From Ornithodoros turicata (Eukaryota; Arthropoda; Arachnida; Ixodida; Argasidae), in contig NC_088202.1 of NCBI RefSeq assembly GCF_037126465.1, forward strand, positions 124,386,123-124,450,122: DNA of 64,000 bases. Direction: 5' to 3'. The translations under genes were made by a program, and so were the position numbers. The notes under the pieces are model-generated. The model did no database searches. It saw nothing but the letters and a program-made list of their open reading frames with translations, and had not been told where the DNA came from. The first letter of the stretch is position 1; each line of letters starts with the position of its first letter. This document shows positions 58,478 to 64,000 of this stretch, piece after piece.

Positions 58478-58556
58478 GAGGGGGGGATATGTTTATTAAG
58501 AAAAAGAAAGGAAAGGTCAGCCAGACGAAGGTCGTCTTGCTATTCAAAATAAAAAA
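58478..58556 (+). repeat. GGGGATATATTTATTA repeat, copy 5
   Basis: 'gggggatatgtttattaag', 'aggaaaggtcagccagacg' and 'gtcgtcttgctattcaaa' then A/G-rich sequence. Confidence 0.78.
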
Positions 58557-58795
58557 GGCGAAGAAGGAAAGAAAAGAAAGAAAGAAAAGGGGAAGGTTTT
58601 TAAATGCTGAAACCCGTTGAGCGCTCAAATGTGCATCTCCATGATGGTATACGATAGGTGCACCCTGTCGCTCATTAACCCTCACCAGCAAACGCTAACT
58701 ACTTTTCAATAAGTCTGGGTCAGCCGCAGCTCCCATACCCTTGCGCGATTTCCCTTTCCACGTCGTTTTGGTCATACTTGTTGCACGTTTCTATT

Positions 58796-59045
58796 GCAGC
58801 TGAGCCGTTGCCGCTCGCATATATGAAAGGTGGTGTGTGAACTACCCGGCTTCGAATCCCGGTGCCGGCTGTTCTGTCTGGGGTTCTTCCTGGGTTTTCC
58901 TCATACGCCTTCAGACATATGTCGGCACAGTTCCCATAGAAGTCGGCCCAGGACGCACATTCCCCCAGGGCGTCAGTCGTGACGTTACCCACCTCTGTGA
59001 GGCCGACAACGGCCAGCCCTTTCACTAGCACCACCACCACCATCA
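58796..59045 (+). mobile_element. tRNA-derived SINE with (CCA)n tail
   Basis: B box GGCTTCGAATCC at 58848-58859, body 'ccggctgttctgtctgggg', 'catatgtcggcacagtt' and 'tcggcccaggacgcac', then the tail 'agtcgtgacgttacccacct', 'ctgtgaggccgacaacgg' and (CAC)n. Close to full length. Confidence 0.82.
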
Positions 59046-60340
59046 TACCTTTTGCAAAGGGTTCTTCGGATTGAAGAGTATTTGATATAGATATATATAG
59101 AGAGATATAGATATAAGAGCATTTGGCAGTATAGGTCCAGCAATGCGACCTCGAAAAGTTGTTTAATGCACTAACGCTCAACTCAATCGATTTACGTGTA
59201 GTGCCACCATATTTTTTTGTAGTGCGCCTGAGTCGGGGCAATTCTTTATCATTTTCAGTTGCGTATACCATCTTGTACCAGGGAGGTGTCACAAGTATAT
59301 AACGTCGACGAATTATTTATGCTGAAAGAGGGGCGAGCTTATGTCGTTACGGGGTCCTTCCGTTGTTTTACAGTTTCATCGTGGATATCCGCCGTTGGAC
59401 GTTGAAACTTTGGGAGACGTAACAAAATGGTGCACGGAGACGTCATGCTTTAAATATGTCGAAACTTGCAATGTCGATTTTGTACTGTAATTGTTATCGT
59501 CTGTGCGCAGTATGTATACTGGACAAGTCTGTTTGCATTTGAACGTATTTGCAACTTCAATCTTTTTGCCTGTTTTGCGTCTCTGCGCATAATAAATGTG
59601 TATTGGAGGCCACATTCGTTCTTCCTTGGTGCCAGCTTATGTCTAGCACTTCTCTGGTTTGGCATTTCGTATTTGATTCCTCATTTGATATGTCGTGTAC
59701 CAAACACAACTCTATGGAAGGAGTATGTTTATCGCAGCCCACGAGGATTATACTGCTACTCTTTCTGCGAAGCTCGCTATACGGGGCAAGAGATTTACTA
59801 CGTTTAAGGCATTAGGGCAGTGATACGAGGATAAGGATTGGTGTAGTATACACTTTTTCCACCAGCAGTGTAAGCGTACAACATCGTTGCACTCTCAGTA
59901 TATCGTTAATGTTGTTTTGCACGTTTTGCATTTTCCTTCGGTCTCTTTTTCTGTCTGTGTGGTGTGTGTGTTTTTGTGCATTGTACCTTTTCGTTTTCAC
60001 CTCACATGTAGCTTACTCACTTTCTCACTTACTTTCACTCACAGGTTAGGGGTTTGCACGTGTTCAGAAACATGCAATGCCTATATATATGTGGGTACGA
60101 GCACATGAGTTGAAGTCATCGGAGTACATGATCCAATCTTCTTCTTTTTTTCACTTTCAGTTTAACTAGACAAAACCTTGCATCGCATTGCTCTTTGAAG
60201 AATTCTAAAGCAATTGTGCACATATTCACGAATACGCAGTCTCCTAGCTACACATTATACCGTTCGGCGTATGCGAAGGCATATACAAAATTCGATGTAG
60301 GGTGTGACATTTCGGGAAACATTACGTACTAGGTGCGAAA
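59046..60340. other. unrecognised sequence
   Basis: ATAG microrepeats at 59080-59115. No supported gene. Confidence 0.4.
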
Positions 60341-60558
60341 GACTCTTAAAAAAAGAGTGTGTTGTAACTCCTTTTTGGGCAGCATACCCCTTGCCACATA
60401 TTACCTTCATTACCCTGGTTAAAGAGCGAGGAGACTCCTTGACGAGGGTAATGGAGACTAATTGTACACTCCACAGGGAGTGATATATGTGGGAAGGGTG
60501 TACTTCCCAAGAAGGAGTTACAACACACCCATTTCTTTCATTTATTTTTTTAAGAGTG
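60341..60558. mobile_element. MITE with CACTCTTAA-type termini, second copy
   Basis: Left gACTCTTAAAAAAAGAGTGT, right reverse complement CACTCTTAAAAAAATAAATG. Inner 'gtgttgtaactcctt' and 'gccacatat' match the 33684 element. Its left first base is changed. Confidence 0.72.
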
Positions 60559-63500
60559 AAGGTTGGTCGGTGAATTGTAATGTTCTAACGGACAACTGGA
60601 ACACTGTATTAAGCGTGTATGACTCCCGATTGCTCCCGATTCAAAACGCTTATCTCATTGACACTTCAAAGATAACATACCACATACGCCCGGAAACGTG
60701 CAAACGTTCACCCTTCAACCAACATTGGGTGGACCTCGTTTTCCTGCCTGCTGAACTCGCAGTGCAATTAAACATAAAAACGAACACAATGTGATGGCCA
60801 TTTCTGATGTGCATAACCTTTTTGCCGTACGTAAACCAGTTCTGCAGTCACAGTCACTGCTGCGCCACACAGATGCATACATGTGAGTGACGTTTAAGAG
60901 TGGCTCCTAATTGGGTTCGTGCCACTCATTCCATTTGGGTGGGGCCTCCTTGGCCAGCAAGCTTCACCGTTTGATACGCTCGACGTGAGCATGACCTCCC
61001 ATTTTCTCCGCTGTGAATGTCGAGCACGCTTCGCTAAGAAACGAAATTTCCATCTCCCATACCTTCTCGGTCTCGGCCACCGCTCAAGCAAAGTGATAGC
61101 GTGCTATGCTTCGTTGTGATTCCTGAAGACACCACAAAGCACAGCCACACTATGGTGTGGTCTGCTTAGACATGTATAGGAAGAAGCGTATATGTTCGGC
61201 TTCGCTCAGTTCCACGTGTGAATCGTGAGCAAGCAAGCAAGATTCCTTCTACAAGCATTATTTTCCCTCTCTCTTTCTTGTTTTCTTTTCTTTTCTTTTT
61301 TTTTTTTGCTTTTTTCATAATCAGTCAATCAAGAAATCAAGCAAGCATTTTCGTTTCATTCGTTTCATTAATTATTTTTTAAAGAAGAAGAAGAAAAAAA
61401 AAGCAAGCGTCAATGGTATGATAAAAGGTATGGTAAAAGCAATTCATTTTCACTGTTTCCCGTAAACAATAATATTTTAGGCCATAAGTTGTGTATGGGC
61501 TGGATGTCAAAGTAACGCTAGGACGTCGAATGTGCACCTGCTTGTTTTTGTTCTTTTCCTTTGTTCACGCAGTCTTGAGTTTGTGAAACAGAAAAAGGTG
61601 TTGACATTTAACTAATATTACTCATGACCTTAGATACTTTGTCTGCAAGGCGTACCTAATTAATTTCTCTACGACTAGGATAATAAATATGAATGCATAT
61701 TTGTTAAGCTTAGCATGCTATTGAAAATTGTGTAATTCATGGACGGTCGTCCTGATGTGTTTTGAGGTGATCCATAAGAAGGTTGTCGACGCCAAATTTT
61801 TAAAAATGTACGGTCTATGCACATCTCAGATATCGGCGGAATTCTACCTTCTCCCTTGCCCGACTCCCTTCGAATTACCCAAAGGGTGCTAACGGGGCAG
61901 TGTCTGCAAGGGTCGATAATGTCCGTGTCAACGAAGACTTCTGTAACTGTGACGCCGTGGCAGTCTCACGTCCTGTCGCTCTCTCTCTCTCCCGTTACTA
62001 TTAATTCTCCTCTATAGCATATCGATAGGTCTGCGGTAGCGCGCTCCTGGCTTAACCTGTGTTTTTGTGCGTGAACGACAGCGATAGAAGTGTTCTGCTG
62101 CATGCATCACGTTCCGTGCGTCAACATTCTCTATTGCATAGACCACTTTACTGTGTTCAAACAAGATGTGCCATCTGCGCATGCGCGGAGTTGGTGTGGG
62201 CGAAACACACTGAACGCAGCCGTGCGAATGCTTTCCGCAAGTGTGCCATCGGCTGTGTTACACCGCTACATCGCTCTCGACTGTCTGTTTCTACAATACC
62301 GGAAATAATTTAGAGCTCTGAAGGAATGAGACAAGTGCTGCTACAAGACGAAGTAATTCATGCAGTAGTAGTAGTAGTTGCTGTTCATGAACGGTATACA
62401 ACACGACGATCCGTTTGCGCTGCACATCGACAACCAGACAGCCCGGCCACAAAGCATGCAACCGATCACGATCCTGTTGTAGTTTATTTGATATTTTCGC
62501 TGAGCTAGTTCACTGCTGATACTGTGCGAGCGTACAAGTTACTGGAAGCACACAATTACTTCACCTTAGGCGAGCTGTTTGATCGGGGCGTTTCTGAAAA
62601 CAGCGTTCATTTGTATGAGCGTATCTCACAAAGGCGATATGATGATTCACAAAAATGATTCACAGTCAACTGATTTCTCAGTTCTGCGTTGCGCGAAAAC
62701 TGATTTCGCCACTCTTCCCCACCGAGTTGTGTACCCGAAGGATACCTGGCTCTGCGGCACACCAACGTTGCGTAAAAACGATCACTCCAGTTGATTTCTG
62801 TTTTGCCCACACCAAGCAGACGATGTGCTGACTGCAGCGCCGCCGCAAGCCGTGACGTCTCGCGCGCAAATTAGTCTATACGACAATTCGTATATCGGGT
62901 ATAATTCAAGTTTCACCATACTCCATGTGAGTTCCTTACACAGTAAGTCGACTGAAACAGTGACACGCTTTCTAGCTCACGTGGCCTCCGCTATATAGCT
63001 CAGAATGCTATAAGAGAAACCAAGTGTGCACTTCGCTGTTTAAAAATAATGCTGCTTTTTAAAGGGATGACGTTCTCATAATCCAGCACGACTGATGGCG
63101 ATGATATTCCGCAACAAAGAGTGTATAGCTGTTTCCCATCAGCGTTTACAGAATCTCTTGCGGAACGCAGAAACAGCGAAAGAAGTTTCGGTGCCATATT
63201 GCGAACCAAGCTCTATTCACAGTTCGTCGACAGCATCCTTTTTCTCCACAACAATCTTTAGCGGCGAATAAAGAGTGCAATGTATGGATATGTCCACGTA
63301 GGGCTGGAGAAAGTAGTTTAGTTCTTTTCAGGGGGATCTGTAATGTGAGTACAGACGAATACGTCTTGTCTCGTGTGATCAATTTGATCTCTCTCTCCCT
63401 CTTCAACATCTACATCTACTACTTCCTTTGCTATTTGCATGTTCTGAAGTAGCTTTGTCTGGAGTCACATCGCCATTTTTTTTTTCAATAACTCAATCAG

Positions 63501-63685
63501 CCGTTCAGCCTATGCCAGAATTGTGTTTTATTACAAAGAGTGCTTAATTCCCTGGACTTACTGTGTTTTCACTACTACCAGACTGGACTGTGTATATGCT
63601 TTTCCTTCATCGCCCGAATAAATTCGTAGCGGTTTGTGATATATGGGTAATACGTTTCTTGGCTCTTGACATTTTAAGCTGTATT
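60559..63685. other. unrecognised sequence
   Basis: T-rich at 61262-61310, (CT)n at 61979-61992. No gene or repeat family supported. Confidence 0.4.
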
Positions 63686-63775
63686 GGCCCATGTCAGAGC
63701 CATGTCCAACACCGTCGAGGACTTCTGATGTTCTTGGAGTTCCTCTTGGCTACCGGCTTGCTCCAGACGCTGTAG
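63686..63775 (+). pseudogene. LINE ORF2 C-terminus
   Basis: GPCQSHVQHRRGLLMFLEF then LLATGLLQTL and a stop. Its length from GP to the end (29 residues) equals that of the 48837 LINE terminus (GPWSNPG...TGLLHEL). Upstream frames are not recognisable. Confidence 0.6.
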
Positions 63776-64000
63776 GGTCCTCCCCTGCATCTCAAGGACC
63801 ATTGGCGCTTCTTTCATGTGCTTCTTCCGTTTGTGTGACGTAGCGTTGCGCAACCAGAGGACGGGAGTTCAAGAGTTGTACTTGCACATAACTTCATTTT
63901 CATATTTCACATCTCACGCTTCTCGTGTAATGGTGTAGTGCACTGCTCTCAAGCGGTGAATCACCCCAGGCCGTAGTCATGATTTAGTTGTTGTTGTTGT
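63776..64000 (+). other. probable LINE 3' UTR to window end
   Basis: Sequence after the LINE stop, ending in (TTG)n at 63986-64000, a tail type also seen at 48721-48737. The window cuts it off. Confidence 0.4.

Overview
The window is animal nuclear DNA, almost certainly from a tick (Ixodida). Three kinds of evidence point there. The one clear host gene piece is a Hox1/labial homeobox exon of arthropod type. Several tRNA-derived SINEs resemble the Ruka-type SINEs of ixodid ticks. Two copies are present of a 'CGTTAAAGAACCC...AATTAATCC' repeat that I associate with tick genomes from memory. There are no operons, CRISPR arrays or prokaryotic signals. Nearly all the short open frames in the window are chance frames.

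Layout. 0.4-0.8 kb: a decayed LINE end. 1.25-1.54 kb: a tRNA-SINE. 2.7-3.2 kb: a palindromic MITE with a second MITE nested in one arm. 3.2-10.8 kb: mostly unrecognised single-copy-looking DNA. 10.8-11.0 kb: a short MITE. 12.1-15.56 kb: an LTR-retrotransposon cluster (LTR-like piece, reverse-oriented LTR-like piece, 5'-truncated BEL/Pao pol with RNase H and integrase, LTR, primer-binding-like site). 16.3-23.8 kb: dense SINEs, a hAT-type MITE with an 8-bp target duplication, two copies of a long-TIR foldback element each carrying its own SINE, and a perfect 40-bp palindrome.

24.3-30.2 kb is nearly free of recognisable repeats and contains the labial homeobox exon (27693-28006, minus strand). 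It has a clear splice acceptor, a stop codon, and a nearby candidate poly(A) signal. The first coding exon of labial was not found, so it lies beyond the right edge or escaped recognition. 30.3-31.6 kb: a strand-switching satellite of about 31-bp units with an 80-bp perfect inverted repeat, beside a hAT transposase C-terminal relic.

33.5-41.2 kb: LINE/SINE tails, CACTCTTAA MITEs and a CAGGGTG long-TIR element with TA target duplication. 42-48.7 kb: mostly unrecognised, with two LINE ends in the same orientation at 46.3-46.9 kb. 48.7-51 kb: a 5'-truncated I-superfamily LINE (reverse transcriptase tail, RNase H, zinc knuckle) abutting a head-to-head pair of short LTRs. 51.2-60.6 kb: more short repeats, MITEs and SINEs. 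60.6-64 kb: mostly unrecognised, ending in another LINE C-terminus.

Apart from labial there is no host gene network to describe. The story is a Hox gene in a quiet island, flanked by heavily nested mobile elements. All coordinates of repeat edges are by eye and may be off by a few to tens of bases.
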